NCBI GenBank assembly: GCA_016873895.1
Contig: VGVV01000003.1
Span: forward strand, 1 to 64,000
Direction: 5' to 3'
Length of the DNA stretch: 64,000 nucleotides
Origin: Ignavibacteria bacterium
GTDB taxonomy: Bacteria; Bacteroidota; Ignavibacteria; Kapaibacteriales; Kapaibacteriaceae
Position 1 is the first letter of the stretch; the number at the start of each line of letters is the position of its first letter. Of this stretch, positions 34,442 to 44,044 are shown in pieces. The translations under genes and the position numbers were made by a program. Below the pieces are notes generated by a model. That model saw only the letters and a program-made list of their open reading frames with translations, searched no databases and was not told where the DNA came from.

Positions 34442-36337
34442 ATGCGCAAATGGCGGGTTGAAGACAGTTCTGAGCTGTACAATGTTCTCGGATGGGGGAT
34501 TGGGTACTTCGGGATCAATGCCGAAGGCCACATGACCGCGCACCCCCGTAAGGCCAAGGCAGCTCATGTAGATCTCAAAGAATTGGTTGATGAACTCCAG
34601 CTGCGCGACGTTAGCGTGCCGGTTCTGCTGCGCTTTCCGGATATCCTAGACGACCGGATTGAGAAGATTTCTGGCTGTTTCTCGAAGGCAGCCCAAGAAT
34701 ATGGATACACCGGCACGTATTACTCAGTGTATCCGATCAAGGTAAATCAGCAGCGTCCGGTTGTGGAAGAGCTGGTTCGCCATGGAAAGAAGTTCAACAT
34801 CGGACTCGAGGCAGGCTCCAAGCCAGAACTGCATGCGGTCTTGGCAATTATGGACAATGAGGAAGCGCTCATTATTTGTAATGGCTACAAAGATGAAGAG
34901 TTTATCGAGCTGGGCCTGTTGGCTCAAAAAATGGGTAAACGCATCTTTCTGGTTGTTGAAAAACTTAATGAGCTTCGCCTGATCAACGAAGTTGCTTCTC
35001 GCTTGAAGGTGCGTCCAAACATTGGTATCCGCATCAAGCTGGCCTCGAGCGGCAGTGGGAAGTGGGAAGAATCAGGTGGCGATCAGTCGAAATTTGGGCT
35101 GAACGCTTCCGAACTGCTCGAGGCCATCGAGTACGCACGTGAAAATGATATGCTTGAGTGCATCAAACTGATTCACTTCCACCTGGGATCGCAGATCACG
35201 AATATTCGAAAGATCAAGCAGGGACTGGGCGAGGTTGCCCAGTTCTATGTTCAGCTTATGAACATGGGATGTTCGATACAATTTGTTGATGTAGGGGGCG
35301 GGCTAGGTGTTGATTACGACGGTACACGAAGTAGTGTAGCCTCAAGCATCAACTATTCAATTCAAGAGTATGCCAATGATGCGGTCTCGACGCTGGCAGA
35401 GGCAGCAAATAAAGGTGGTCTTGCACATCCGCATATCATTACCGAGTCTGGACGTGCGCTCACGGCGCATCACTCGGTACTCGTTTTTAACGTACTCGAG
35501 ACTACAAGCGCTCCGATTTGGTCTGGTAAGGACATGGTAACGAAACAAGACCACGAGCTTGTTCAGGAGTTGCACAGAATTTTAGAATCGCTCAATAGCC
35601 GCAACATGCTTGAGTCATGGCACGACAGCCAGCAAGTGCGCGAAGAGACTCTGGATCGATTTTCCCTTGGTTTGATAGACCTGAGAACGCGGGCCCAAGT
35701 TGAACGACTGTATTGGGCACTTGCACATCGCTTTCAAGGTATGTGCCAAGACCTGAAGAATGTGCCTGAAGAGCTGAGATCGTTACCTAAAATGTTAGCA
35801 GATAAATACTTCTGCAACTTCTCGCTCTTCCAGTCACTGCCAGATTCTTGGGCAATTGATCAGCTCTTTCCGATCATGCCAATTCACAGGCTTGACGAAC
35901 GGCCTACGCGTATGGCAACGCTTCAGGATATTACGTGCGATTCGGATGGCAAGGTTGATCACTTTATCGGGCAACGTGACCATACGTCACTGCTGCCGGT
36001 GCATCAGCTTGTACCGGGCGAACCGTACTATCTGGCAGTGTTTTTGGTTGGTGCCTACCAGGAGATTCTCGGCGATCTGCACAACCTGTTCGGAGACACC
36101 AATGCCGTGCACGTAACGGTGAACGAAAAGAACTACGAGATCGCTCAAGTGATAGATGGTGAAACCGTAGCCGATGTGCTGGACTATGTTCAGTTCAATG
36201 CCAAGAAGCTCGTACGAACAATGGAAGCATGGGTTAGCTCGTCTGTGAAGGACAAGAAAATCTCCGTGCACGAAGGCAAGGAGTTTTTGGCTATTTACAG
36301 ATCCGGACTTTACGGTTATACGTATCTCGAAGAATGA
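34442..36337 (+). CDS. speA: Biosynthetic arginine decarboxylase
   Basis: SpeA converts arginine to agmatine, the first step of the agmatine route to putrescine, using pyridoxal phosphate. The 631-residue protein matches the long SpeA type. It has the PLP lysine in YSVYPIKVNQQRPVV (Lys100), GLEAGSKPELHAVLA, the KFGLNASELLEAI and HFHLGSQITNI motifs, and VDVGGGLGVDYDG. The ATG at 34442 (MRKWRVEDSSELYN) fits the family N-terminus. Its stop overlaps the start of the OmpA/PD40 gene (ATGA), so the two are cotranscribed, although no functional link is evident. Confidence 0.97.
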   Translation: MRKWRVEDSSELYNVLGWGIGYFGINAEGHMTAHPRKAKAAHVDLKELVDELQLRDVSVPVLLRFPDILDDRIEKISGCFSKAAQEYGYTGTYYSVYPIKVNQQRPVVEELVRHGKKFNIGLEAGSKPELHAVLAIMDNEEALIICNGYKDEEFIELGLLAQKMGKRIFLVVEKLNELRLINEVASRLKVRPNIGIRIKLASSGSGKWEESGGDQSKFGLNASELLEAIEYARENDMLECIKLIHFHLGSQITNIRKIKQGLGEVAQFYVQLMNMGCSIQFVDVGGGLGVDYDGTRSSVASSINYSIQEYANDAVSTLAEAANKGGLAHPHIITESGRALTAHHSVLVFNVLETTSAPIWSGKDMVTKQDHELVQELHRILESLNSRNMLESWHDSQQVREETLDRFSLGLIDLRTRAQVERLYWALAHRFQGMCQDLKNVPEELRSLPKMLADKYFCNFSLFQSLPDSWAIDQLFPIMPIHRLDERPTRMATLQDITCDSDGKVDHFIGQRDHTSLLPVHQLVPGEPYYLAVFLVGAYQEILGDLHNLFGDTNAVHVTVNEKNYEIAQVIDGETVADVLDYVQFNAKKLVRTMEAWVSSSVKDKKISVHEGKEFLAIYRSGLYGYTYLEE

Positions 36338-38427
36338 TCAATTACGTTCTTGCACTGCTGTTTCTGGTTGGATACGCCAGCGCCGCTGATCTGGGAGTTG
36401 CCTGCAATGAGCAGTTCGAATCGTCGAACAGCTCGTGGAAGACGGGCGGCACGCTCGGCAGGAGCGCTACTATCGTTAACGGTGTATATAGGGTAGATCA
36501 GCGATCGGCCTTCGGTGATTTTATGTCCGAGACGCCCTGTTTTATCAACTACGATCAAGACTACGATATCGAGGTTCGCGTCCGCCAGATTACTGGTTCT
36601 GCAAACACCGGCTTTGGGATCATCTGGAGTGCCAAGAATTCTGTAAGCACAAACATGTTCCTCGTAACATCAAGCGGCAATTATCGCATTTATTCAATCG
36701 ATAATGGTGAGTTGATTGATGTACAACCGTGGACGCCGTTTGATGGTGCGCCGCCTCTGCAGTCATGGTTCACGATTACGCTGCGCAAGCGTGGATCTGG
36801 CATGAGTATTCTGGTCAATGACCAGACGCTCTTTGGGTTTGAGAAGTTGCCAATTCATGGCGCTAAGGCCGGTATCGTTGTAGGACCTCAAGCAGTAGTT
36901 GAGTTTGATGATTTTATTGTCCGCCAAGACACCACGCCGCTTGTCATTACTGACAAGTACGCTTTAGTAGGCAAGCGCGAAAATCTCGGTCCACAGGTGA
37001 ACTGCAACGGCGGCGACATCTCACCTGTAATTACAGCCGATGGTAAACGATTGTATTTCGGTCGATATCCATTTGCTGGTAACATCGGCGATCCAACTGC
37101 AGAGGATATCTGGTACACAGATCTGAAGCCCGACGGTACGTGGGGTCCGTCGATGAATGCTGGTACACCACTGAACAATTACTCTTCGAATTTTCTCATC
37201 TCGATCACACCCGATCGCAACCAAGTTGTTGTTGGTAATACCTACTACAGTAACGGTGCTCCCAAGGGGGCCGGCATATCAACGGCTATCATGACCGAGA
37301 ATGGCTGGAGCGTTCCGCGCGACATTCGTATCGATCAGTACTACAACAACAGCACATATTCTGAGTTGTCGCTCGACCCAAGTGGCATGGTATTGCTTAT
37401 GACCGTAGAGCGCGAAGACACGCGTGGCCAACGAGACATCTATGTTTCGAAGCGTCGCCGCGACGGTTCGTTTTCTGCACCGGTAAACTGTGGAAAAACA
37501 ATCAACACCTGGGGTAATGAGGTATCACCGTTTATCGCTGCCGATGGTGTTACGGTCTTTTTTGCTACCGATGGTAGAAGAGGCTTTGGCGACTTTGATA
37601 TTTGGATGACAAGGCGGCTCGATGATACGTGGACGTCGTGGAGCGAGCCGATTAACGTTGGACCTTCAATCAACACACCCGGCTGGGACGCATATTTTAC
37701 GGTGCCTGCGAAGGCAGACTATGCATACTTGAGTACGACAAACCCGGAGAGCAACAGCCTAGACTTGTATCGTGTTCCTCTGCCGGAAGCCCTGAAACCA
37801 ATGCCTGTGGTGCTCGTAAGTGGTAGAGTGCTCAATGCAGCAACAAAGCAGCCAATTGCCACCACAGTAGCATACGAGAGTTTAACAAAAGGTACCACCG
37901 TCGGGATGGCAAGGTCAGAGCCTCGGAACGGGCAATACTCGATTGTTCTTCCAGCTGGAGACCTCTATGGATTTAGAGCAGAGTTCGAAGGGTTCTATCC
38001 AGTTAGCGATCAGCTCGACACAAGAACGCTTACGTCCTATTCCGAGATCACTAGGGACTTATATCTGGCACCCATCCAAAAAAATCAGACGATTATTCTG
38101 AACAACGTGTTCTTCGACTTCCGTCTGTCAGAGCTTCGTCCGGAGTCGTTTGCTGAACTCAATCGCCTTGCTGAATTTCTTACGGCAAATCCGACCATCA
38201 TGATTGAGCTTGCTGGACATTCTGATAAGGTTGGCAGCAATGCAGCAAATATGGATATCTCGCGCAGTCGAGTTCAGGCTGTGAAGGAATATCTCGAGTC
38301 ACGCGGAGTGCAATTAAGCCGCTTGAAGGTTGTAGCTTACGGCTCTACCAAGCCCCTTGATACAAATGAAACGGAAGATGGACGTCGCAGAAACCGACGT
38401 GTGGAATTCAAAATTCTCGCCATGTAG
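36334..38427 (+). CDS. OmpA-family protein with PD40 propeller
   Basis: The 697-residue exported protein starts MINYVLALLFLVGYASA (signal peptide). Residues of about 20-190 form a LamG- or 3-keto-disaccharide-hydrolase-like beta-sandwich (NTGFGIIWSAKNS ... VEFDDFIVRQD). PD40/WD40-like beta-propeller blades follow (SPVITADGKRLYFGRYPF, SPFIAADGVTVFFATDGRRGFGDFDIWMTRR), then a short carboxypeptidase-regulatory-like stretch (VSGRVLNAATKQPI) and a C-terminal OmpA domain (NNVFFDFRLSELRPES ... VVAYGSTKPLDTNETEDGRRRNRRVEF). The layout resembles PorE-type T9SS-linked proteins of Bacteroidota (PD40, CRD, OmpA), which anchor the machinery to peptidoglycan; that assignment is inference. Confidence 0.88.
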   Translation: MINYVLALLFLVGYASAADLGVACNEQFESSNSSWKTGGTLGRSATIVNGVYRVDQRSAFGDFMSETPCFINYDQDYDIEVRVRQITGSANTGFGIIWSAKNSVSTNMFLVTSSGNYRIYSIDNGELIDVQPWTPFDGAPPLQSWFTITLRKRGSGMSILVNDQTLFGFEKLPIHGAKAGIVVGPQAVVEFDDFIVRQDTTPLVITDKYALVGKRENLGPQVNCNGGDISPVITADGKRLYFGRYPFAGNIGDPTAEDIWYTDLKPDGTWGPSMNAGTPLNNYSSNFLISITPDRNQVVVGNTYYSNGAPKGAGISTAIMTENGWSVPRDIRIDQYYNNSTYSELSLDPSGMVLLMTVEREDTRGQRDIYVSKRRRDGSFSAPVNCGKTINTWGNEVSPFIAADGVTVFFATDGRRGFGDFDIWMTRRLDDTWTSWSEPINVGPSINTPGWDAYFTVPAKADYAYLSTTNPESNSLDLYRVPLPEALKPMPVVLVSGRVLNAATKQPIATTVAYESLTKGTTVGMARSEPRNGQYSIVLPAGDLYGFRAEFEGFYPVSDQLDTRTLTSYSEITRDLYLAPIQKNQTIILNNVFFDFRLSELRPESFAELNRLAEFLTANPTIMIELAGHSDKVGSNAANMDISRSRVQAVKEYLESRGVQLSRLKVVAYGSTKPLDTNETEDGRRRNRRVEFKILAM

Positions 38428-38434
38428 GAGATCT

Positions 38435-41400
38435 ATGCGTTTGCTGGTGGTGATGATAGCACTAACGGTGCTCAATGCTCAATCGCAAGAGTTTGAGCGG
38501 TATGAATCGAACCCACTGCATGAGCAAAGCAGATGGTTCCAGCTCTACAGTCAGCCAGCAGCGAATTACTTTGAAGTTCAACAGCTTCTTGATCAAGATA
38601 CGAGCGTGCATGTGTCTCGTCCGAGTAAGCAGCTGCGCAAAGTGCTTACATGGCTCTCACGCATGCGCGTGTATGCTGATGCAACAGGACTGATAGGTCC
38701 ACTGCGGCCTGCTGAGCCAGATGTTACCAGGTTCCTTGAGAATAGTTTTCCGTCGAAAACCAGCGAACATCAACAACGTATGGACGAAGCTTGGGTACCC
38801 GTTGGTCCGTTTGGATGGGATACCACTGCCAAGATGGCAACGGGCTCGCAGGGTATCGGAGTGCTACGTACACATATCGTGGACCCAACGAATTCTGCAG
38901 TAATCCTCGCCGGTGCCATATCCTCTGGCATTTGGCGCAGTGTTGATGCTGGCAAAACGTGGACAAACCTAGCACTGCAAACACCGATAAAGTCGGTGTG
39001 GCGTTTTGCTTGGGCGGGCAAGACTGTCTTTGCCGCTACCAGTGATGGACTATACAATTCGACTGATAGGGGGCTAAGCTGGACTAAGCTAGGCCTAGCG
39101 GGCGATGCATTACTCGCTACTGCGCGTGCAGTAGATCTCGTAGCTGTAGCGCCCGGTGACACGAAGCGGATTGTTATTGCAGCACTCAATAGACTATATA
39201 CCTCCACAGACGGAGGAGCCTCCTGGCGACAGTCTTGCAACTTCCAAGGAACCTGGTGGGATCTGCAGTGGCATCCGACGAAGAATGAAGTATGCTACGG
39301 TTTGGTTCAACAAGGGGCTCACATTGGGTTTGTGAGATCTACTGGGGGTGGTGTGAAATTTGATGCTGTGGGGCTGGGGTATCCCATTGCTATTGCTGGT
39401 CACAAGATGGCCAGGGCATTGCTGGCAACAACAACAGCAAGTCCAGATGTAGTTGCTGTGGCCATCGGGGGGTCCATAGCAGACTCGATAGCGGGCACCT
39501 ATGGTATCTACGTGTCAACAGATCAGGGGTCTACGTTTGAATCTCGCTGCTGTGGTGCGGTAGACGGCCCAGAGCCAGCCAACAAGTCATCCAATCCAAA
39601 CGTCTTTGACTACGACATAGAGGGTAACGGACTTGGCCAGATCACCTGGGACATGGGTTTTGCCATATCAAGCACGGACCCATCATTGATGGTTGTTGCA
39701 GGAATCTTTCCGTATCGTTCTACCGATGGCGGCAGATCTTGGAGCACACTTCCGCCTATGCATTACGATGTGCAGTCGGCTTCCATTCGAGGCGATTCCA
39801 TATGGGTTACTACAGACGGTGGCATACGGTTGAGTCCAGATCGTGGTAAGAGTTTTCTTGAGCGAAGCTTTGGTATCTCGGCAACCGAGGTATGGGGTTT
39901 CGATCAGTCGCACGATGGGGGCGTTATGGCAATTGGCGCATATCACTTGCCAACTACCATACGCGACACAACGGTGTACATGAAAAGTCAGCCCGTTGAT
40001 GGTTGGTATGCTTGGTCCGGCGCAGATGCCATGGGCGCTAATGTTAATCCGATTGCTACGGACTGGATATATGCTAAGCCGTGGTCGAGTGTGCGCGGTA
40101 AACGAACTACATCACGCAACGTTCCGCCGACTGCAAATGCTTTAGGGATTGATCTTGGTTACATAACGCTGGATAATATCAGCGTTGATCCCTTGCGTTA
40201 CCATAAACTCTATGCTATTGATTATGAAAATGATAGAGTGGTTGTCTCACACGATAATGCATCGTCGTGGCTCGAGGTAAAGAAGTTTACGAACTGGGCA
40301 TACAGACTCAGGGTGCATCCCAAGTGGTCAGATTGCCAGACTGTGTTTGGCGACGGTGCACTGTGGTATACCACGAATGCAGGAGTAATGTGGAAGAACA
40401 TTACCCCACCATCGTCAATCAGCAAGGGAAGGGGCCTGTCGGACATAGCGTTTGATGATGAGGACCCTTCCACAATGTATTTGGCCTTCAATGGGGTGCA
40501 GAAGCAGATTAAAGTAGCGCGTTCTACAGATGCAGGTGCAACGTGGTATGATCTATCGAAGGGGCTGCCCGAAGCGGCCATGCGCACGATTGTTCACAGA
40601 CGTGGAGCACGCGGTGAGCTCTATGCAGGCACCGATGCCGGCGTCTATCGCTACACGCCGAGTACTGAGTGGTTGCTCTATGGCACGGGACTTCCATTGG
40701 CAGAGGTACACACCGTCCATATCAACGAGCGCCATGGTGTCATGCGAGTTGCTACCGACAGAGGGCTATGGCAGATAGATATGCCTGCGTCTGCCTCGCC
40801 CCGTGCTCAGATAGCATTAGATATCGATACTGTTCGATGTTCACGTATGCCAGTTCGTTTCGGGTGCCGATCGGCTGCACTTGAAACAGTCGGATTTACT
40901 CGAATCTGGAAGTTTGAAGGCGGTCAGCCGGCAATCTCTTCTGCTCCAATAGTTCAGGTATACTATGATAAACCAGGAACATATGCTGTTGAGCTTATCA
41001 TAAGCAATGAGTATGGTTCTGACACAATGCGCATTGATAATTGTATTACTGTCCTGCGAAGCGAATGTGACGATATTGACCCACTTCCTGGCTTGGCGGC
41101 TGATCTGACTGATCCGGACGACCATGTTACTCTTGGAAGATTTGATGGTCCGGTAAAGGAGTTTACGTTCAGTGCTTGGGTAAAGCCCAAAGGTATGCAG
41201 CCCGGCTTCTCTGCAATTCTCTGTACCGATGCAGACGATGGGGTGAGTCAGGAGATTGGAATGCAATTCGTCAACGACAAGAATGAGATAGGGTATCTTT
41301 GGACCGGAGGTCAGTGGTGGTGGAATTCAGGCCTGCGCGTTGAACCCGATGTATGGTCGCATGTTGCCATGACGATTGATTCCAATAGCGCCACGGTATA

Positions 41401-42424
41401 TGTTAACGGATATTCCAGCTCCAATTCTGTTAAACTCCCACCATTGCAGTTAAGCTCCTTGGTGTTCAAGTTGGGGACCTACCATTATTGGAGCTCGAGA
41501 AACTTCTCTGGATTGATTGACGAGGTCTCGCTGTATTCAAGGAAGTTGTCTCAGGATGAGATTCGCAGACTCATGCACCTCGTTCGTCTAAAGAATGAGA
41601 CGGGGCTTGTTGGATACTACCAGTTTAACGAATCACATGGTCCACTGCTATTTGATAAAATAGCGGGCAGAGACGGCCAGCTCGAATCCGGTGCACGGCG
41701 CACTCCTTCGGGTGCGCTTGTTGGTCCCGGAGCAGCACAAGTCGTTAATGCTGTTGAACGTACTAATGCATTCACATTTCTTCGTCATGAAGTATCGATA
41801 CGTATGCTTGATACCGTGCCAGCCAACACAAGCATGACGCTGACACGTCTGTACGTGTTGCCTGATTCGTCTACACGTGCGCAGAAGACACTGCTCGGTA
41901 GCTGGTTTGTCATCGACGCATACACGTTAGATAAGCGTCCTCTCGAAGTAACAGGTATTATGATTGCGTGTGATTCATTGTTCAAGCCTGACGAGGCTGG
42001 ATCACGAAAGTTTGCCTTGCAGTCACGTCAAAAGTGGGATCTTGATACAAAGTATTCCTCTGCGCTAGCCCAAGATGGCCTTGTCTACAATGCAACCGAG
42101 CATACCCTTCAAGCAACTAGCATCGCAAGGGGCATGCTCACACCGCATCAACTGTGCATTGGTTATGACGGTCCCTCGGTAGACGTGCGGGAAGGCTCAT
42201 CAACAGGCATTACAGTTACTGTGCATCAACAAGGTTCCACAATGAGTATTACAGGTTCCTCTGCTTTAGGTTCGGTTGAGCTTGTTGATCTGCTGGGTCG
42301 TATGATCAGATCTCACTCTCTGATTAGCGATACCCATATCACGATGGACACGAGTGATCTTCAGCCTGGGCTCTATGTGGTTCGGGTGATGCAGCAGGGA
42401 ATCCCAGTGCGCATTGTTCGCTGA
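38435..42424 (+). CDS. Large secreted BNR/PKD/LamG protein with T9SS-like C-terminus
   Basis: The 1,329-residue protein begins MRLLVVMIALTVLNAQSQ (signal peptide); AGGAG lies 5 bp before the ATG. The N-terminal 770 or so residues have repeated BNR/sialidase-like blades (IWRSVDAGKTWTN, LYNSTDRGLSWTKLG, YTSTDGGASWRQS, IYVSTDQGSTFESR, YRSTDGGRSWSTL, RSTDAGATWYDLS). A PKD-like domain follows (IVQVYYDKPGTYAVELIISNEYG), then a LamG/concanavalin-like domain (FTFSAWVKPKG ... GLIDEVSLYSRKLSQDEI). The last 75 residues look like a T9SS sorting domain (VELVDLLGRMI ... LQPGLYVVRVMQQG). It follows the OmpA/PD40 gene by 7 bp. A surface or secreted adhesin or hydrolase is possible; catalytic residues cannot be assigned. 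Confidence 0.85.
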   Translation: MRLLVVMIALTVLNAQSQEFERYESNPLHEQSRWFQLYSQPAANYFEVQQLLDQDTSVHVSRPSKQLRKVLTWLSRMRVYADATGLIGPLRPAEPDVTRFLENSFPSKTSEHQQRMDEAWVPVGPFGWDTTAKMATGSQGIGVLRTHIVDPTNSAVILAGAISSGIWRSVDAGKTWTNLALQTPIKSVWRFAWAGKTVFAATSDGLYNSTDRGLSWTKLGLAGDALLATARAVDLVAVAPGDTKRIVIAALNRLYTSTDGGASWRQSCNFQGTWWDLQWHPTKNEVCYGLVQQGAHIGFVRSTGGGVKFDAVGLGYPIAIAGHKMARALLATTTASPDVVAVAIGGSIADSIAGTYGIYVSTDQGSTFESRCCGAVDGPEPANKSSNPNVFDYDIEGNGLGQITWDMGFAISSTDPSLMVVAGIFPYRSTDGGRSWSTLPPMHYDVQSASIRGDSIWVTTDGGIRLSPDRGKSFLERSFGISATEVWGFDQSHDGGVMAIGAYHLPTTIRDTTVYMKSQPVDGWYAWSGADAMGANVNPIATDWIYAKPWSSVRGKRTTSRNVPPTANALGIDLGYITLDNISVDPLRYHKLYAIDYENDRVVVSHDNASSWLEVKKFTNWAYRLRVHPKWSDCQTVFGDGALWYTTNAGVMWKNITPPSSISKGRGLSDIAFDDEDPSTMYLAFNGVQKQIKVARSTDAGATWYDLSKGLPEAAMRTIVHRRGARGELYAGTDAGVYRYTPSTEWLLYGTGLPLAEVHTVHINERHGVMRVATDRGLWQIDMPASASPRAQIALDIDTVRCSRMPVRFGCRSAALETVGFTRIWKFEGGQPAISSAPIVQVYYDKPGTYAVELIISNEYGSDTMRIDNCITVLRSECDDIDPLPGLAADLTDPDDHVTLGRFDGPVKEFTFSAWVKPKGMQPGFSAILCTDADDGVSQEIGMQFVNDKNEIGYLWTGGQWWWNSGLRVEPDVWSHVAMTIDSNSATVYVNGYSSSNSVKLPPLQLSSLVFKLGTYHYWSSRNFSGLIDEVSLYSRKLSQDEIRRLMHLVRLKNETGLVGYYQFNESHGPLLFDKIAGRDGQLESGARRTPSGALVGPGAAQVVNAVERTNAFTFLRHEVSIRMLDTVPANTSMTLTRLYVLPDSSTRAQKTLLGSWFVIDAYTLDKRPLEVTGIMIACDSLFKPDEAGSRKFALQSRQKWDLDTKYSSALAQDGLVYNATEHTLQATSIARGMLTPHQLCIGYDGPSVDVREGSSTGITVTVHQQGSTMSITGSSALGSVELVDLLGRMIRSHSLISDTHITMDTSDLQPGLYVVRVMQQGIPVRIVR

Positions 42425-42442
42425 GAACTTCTCTGCAGTATT

Positions 42443-44044
42443 CTAGTCTTCGGGCAGGGCAGGTTTTACCATGATAGTTTGCTCCCGCTCTATCGTTACT
42501 GCACCGATGTTTGCCCCCTTAGGTTTACGAACATACTTACGCTGGGTGTACACGACGGGCACATAGGAGGCATTCCGTGCTTGTGAGTAGTAAGCGGTAA
42601 TTGCAGCTGCACGTTCAAGTATCTCCTTGGGAATCGTGCCTGCAGTAACGCCTTTGAGCACGGCATGCGAGCCACTGGCGCCGCGCACATGCAGCCACCA
42701 GTCTTGTTGCTTTGCAAACTTCATTGTTAACTGATCGTTGTTCGCTGCCGACTTCCCTACATAGAGTGTGTGGGCATCGTCGAGTTGAAAGACTCTATAC
42801 TCTTCGTCTGGCGTCTTGGTTTCTTTGGAAGCTCTCATGCGTATCAAAGATTGGGGTATCAGGGGTAGGTCATTGACGGTTGTTGCCGTGTCTACCTTCT
42901 GCATGTATTCCTCTAACATGCGAAGCTGCTCCATGAGAAGCGGCAGCCGCCGGTCACGTTCAATTGAAGCTCGCTGGGATTGTCGCGATTTGTCGTAGTA
43001 GCGCTGGGCATTTTCCAGTAATGATAGATCAGGATTCAGTGAAACAGTTTGTGGTATGCCTGTTTCCCAATCAACAACATCGATGGAGTCGCAATTACGC
43101 TGTTGCAGGTTTTGCGCGGACATTATAAGATCGCCAAATCGCTTGTAGGCATGAGCACGTGTATCTCGTTGTTTGTCCAGTTCGAGATGATGTAGTGTTG
43201 TCTGCACCTTCTTCCTCTGTTGGGTGAGTGCGCGAATCATCTGCAGCCGCTGCTCGTTAAAGGCTGCCTCTTGCATTCTACACGCGAATGTCTTTGCGAT
43301 TGCTGACAGTACACTGTCGAATCGTCCAAGCTCTATGCTGTGAATCAACAACAGTGGTGCCAACACAATATACTGGTCAAGTGAGAGCACAAACCACTGT
43401 CGTGAACATTGAGCCTGGCTTAACACGTTCTGTGATTCGGCCACGAGAGTGGCAGTCTGTAACTCCGAAAGAGACGCGAAGGATGTATTGGGGTCGATAG
43501 ACAAACGATTGCAAGCCTCAATGGCGAACCACTTTCCTAATGTTGGAAACATTGCAATCATGGCTCTGTATGCAGCTTGCTGTTGTGTAGTCTGAAGGCT
43601 GGATGATGTGATCTCTCGTGTGCGAAATACCTTGCCGAGACGATTGCGCTTATCGTGCAGAGCATCTGTAACAAGCCCATTATGCACGAGCACGATGTTT
43701 CCTGAGCTACCAGAAAACAATTCTGCATGGATCTGACATGTCTCGAGGATAATGCTGATGACACGATCATTGGAGTGTTTCACAACACAGGCAACACGCT
43801 GATTGATTGCCTCGTGAAACAGGTCGATCGTATTGTTGTTGGCTCGTCGGAGCGAATTGCGAACAAAAAACGTGCCTGCTGGTGGGCGTATGTCGCATTC
43901 GAGATAGTGCACGTTGTCGTGATGCTCAAAGACAAAGCATGCAACGTCTTTGGATTGCGTCCATGTTTCTGTAAGCCTTGCGCCTTCGAGGAGCTCTGTG
44001 AGTTCCTCGGCAAGACGTTGAAGTGTTACATGATGTCGAATCAT
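42443..44044 (-). CDS. rqcH: RqcH/NEMF-family ribosome quality-control protein (NFACT)
   Basis: RqcH binds tRNA-Ala on stalled 50S subunits and adds C-terminal Ala tails that mark nascent chains for degradation. The 533-residue protein has an NFACT-N domain with the conserved Asp-Arg pair (SNDRVISI, D93 R94) needed for tRNA binding, a central coiled-coil (about 270-390), and the NFACT-R domain (DWWLHVRGASGSHAVLK ... RKYVRKPKGANIGAVTIE). It is the last gene of the PNP/lipoprotein/ribD/TPR/repeat-protein operon and overlaps the repeat protein by 4 bp. RqcP is not seen in the window. The length is close to the 550-570 usual for the family. Confidence 0.93.
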   Translation of the reverse strand: MIRHHVTLQRLAEELTELLEGARLTETWTQSKDVACFVFEHHDNVHYLECDIRPPAGTFFVRNSLRRANNNTIDLFHEAINQRVACVVKHSNDRVISIILETCQIHAELFSGSSGNIVLVHNGLVTDALHDKRNRLGKVFRTREITSSSLQTTQQQAAYRAMIAMFPTLGKWFAIEACNRLSIDPNTSFASLSELQTATLVAESQNVLSQAQCSRQWFVLSLDQYIVLAPLLLIHSIELGRFDSVLSAIAKTFACRMQEAAFNEQRLQMIRALTQQRKKVQTTLHHLELDKQRDTRAHAYKRFGDLIMSAQNLQQRNCDSIDVVDWETGIPQTVSLNPDLSLLENAQRYYDKSRQSQRASIERDRRLPLLMEQLRMLEEYMQKVDTATTVNDLPLIPQSLIRMRASKETKTPDEEYRVFQLDDAHTLYVGKSAANNDQLTMKFAKQQDWWLHVRGASGSHAVLKGVTAGTIPKEILERAAAITAYYSQARNASYVPVVYTQRKYVRKPKGANIGAVTIEREQTIMVKPALPED

